Shown here piece by piece: positions 36,946 to 38,092 of a stretch of 38,092 nt of DNA. A program made the translations under genes and the position numbers. Location: positions 1 through 38,092 of the forward strand of contig JAGFNJ010000051.1 of the NCBI GenBank assembly GCA_017592775.1. The letters run 5' to 3'. A model generated the notes under the pieces. That model had not been told where the DNA came from and ran no database searches. It saw nothing but the letters and a program-made list of their open reading frames with translations. The DNA is from Candidatus Accumulibacter conexus (GTDB taxonomy: Bacteria > Pseudomonadota > Gammaproteobacteria > Burkholderiales > Rhodocyclaceae). Numbering within the stretch: position 1 is the stretch's first letter; each line of letters starts with the position of its first letter.

Positions 36946-36971
36946 ATATGCACACGGAAAGTTGCTGTCAA
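36943..36971 (-). promoter_or_regulatory. Sigma70-type promoter of the winged-helix/NTase/hsdR operon
   Basis: On the minus strand TTGACA (36966-36971) and TATATT (36943-36948) are separated by exactly 17 bases. The -35 box is perfect and the -10 box matches at five of six positions. The palindrome at 36922-36945 overlaps the -10 box by three bases, the classical position for a repressor. Confidence 0.8.
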
Positions 36972-37033
36972 TGCCGACACGTGGGCCGCGCCTGGCAGAT
37001 GTCTACGAAAACTTAAACAGATTAGTAGAAATG

Positions 37034-37922
<889 letters not shown>

Positions 37923-37952
37923 CTTAGGCGTTAAGCAAAAATAACTTGAACA
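37923..37952 (+). repeat. Left terminal inverted repeat of a second ISAzo13-like copy
   Basis: It matches the reverse complement of 99-128 at 25 of 30 positions, with 20 consecutive identities (37933-37952). It forms the edge of the hsdS truncation: the HsdS frame runs into a TAA at 37931-37933 within the repeat. The transposase start follows at 37981. Confidence 0.85.
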
Positions 37953-37980
37953 TTTGTGATGATTAGCCTATGGTTTCAGC

Positions 37981-38092
37981 ATGGAGCAGGAGTTAGCCAT
38001 AGAAGCTAAGTATCAAGCGCTGTGTGGAAGGCTGGATGAGGCCACGCTTCGCCTTTGGGCGGCGACGGAGGCACGAAGCCTGGGGCGTGGTG
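37981..38092 (+). CDS. ISAzo13-like transposase, N-terminal fragment (runs off the right edge)
   Basis: ATG at 37981 opens 37 codons that stay open to the window end. The segment LDEATLRLWAATEARSLGRG matches, as I recall, the conserved N-terminus of ISAzo13-family transposases (LDERTRRLWAAAEA..LG.GG). An earlier ATG at 37970 is in another frame and stops after eight codons. With the matching C-terminus at the left window edge, it shows that at least two copies of the same IS, in the same orientation, border this segment. Confidence 0.75.
   Translation, partial: MEQELAIEAKYQALCGRLDEATLRLWAATEARSLGRG

Overview
The window is GC-rich bacterial chromosome, most likely from a betaproteobacterium of the Rhodocyclales close to 'Candidatus Accumulibacter'. 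This placement is inferred from protein character and gene order, not from a search. The pointers are the run TPR protein-lolB-ispE-tRNA-Gln-prs-rplY-pth-ychF, the serS-rarA pair next to tRNA-Ser, a polyhydroxyalkanoate granule protein beside a wax-ester/triacylglycerol synthase, and an acetate-type sensory cluster.

Layout. Positions 1-128 are the 3' end of an ISAzo13-like insertion sequence that cuts a phage-type primase/helicase (129-782). Next come a repeat-rich stretch with a 61-bp inverted repeat, a small unknown gene (1195-1539), an HK97-type major capsid gene (1612-2922) and a tandem duplication of the capsid 3' end. Together these are the remains of a prophage or phage satellite lying against the 3' end of tRNA-Ser(CGA) (3283-3372, minus). 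The core chromosome follows: serS and rarA (minus), a small charged protein, a WS/DGAT acyltransferase (minus), a phasin-like protein, a GcvA-like LysR regulator with a divergent 59-residue protein, and a hotdog thioesterase.

From 10853 to 17879 (minus) runs one compact transcription unit: a two-helix membrane peptide, an SLC5-transporter/histidine-kinase hybrid (CbrA/CrbS type), a receiver-only response regulator, a membrane PAS/kinase-like protein fused to a DEDDh exonuclease, and a CBS-DUF294 nucleotidyltransferase. Divergent from it are menB and menC, then a UvrD-like helicase preceded by a near-consensus LexA box that overlaps the menC stop codon. A dynamin-like GTPase and mutM (minus) face the TPR-lolB-ispE operon, which is followed by tRNA-Gln, prs, rplY, pth and ychF.

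The right arm (32221-38092) is accessory. A remnant of an IS1595/ISXO2-type transposase begins at the ychF stop codon. Beyond it is a minus-strand type I restriction locus: hsdR, preceded by a translationally coupled winged-helix/nucleotidyltransferase pair whose promoter carries a perfect 24-bp palindrome over the -10 box, then hsdS. The hsdS gene is cut at its 5' end by a second copy of the ISAzo13-like element, whose transposase start runs off the window. Both window ends therefore lie inside copies of the same IS, which looks like assembly contig breakage at a repeat.

The points most worth following are the winged-helix/NTase pair inside the restriction operon, the sensor-exonuclease fusion in the acetate-type regulatory cluster, the SOS-controlled helicase with its short upstream coupled frame, and the duplicated capsid tail with a conserved hairpin.
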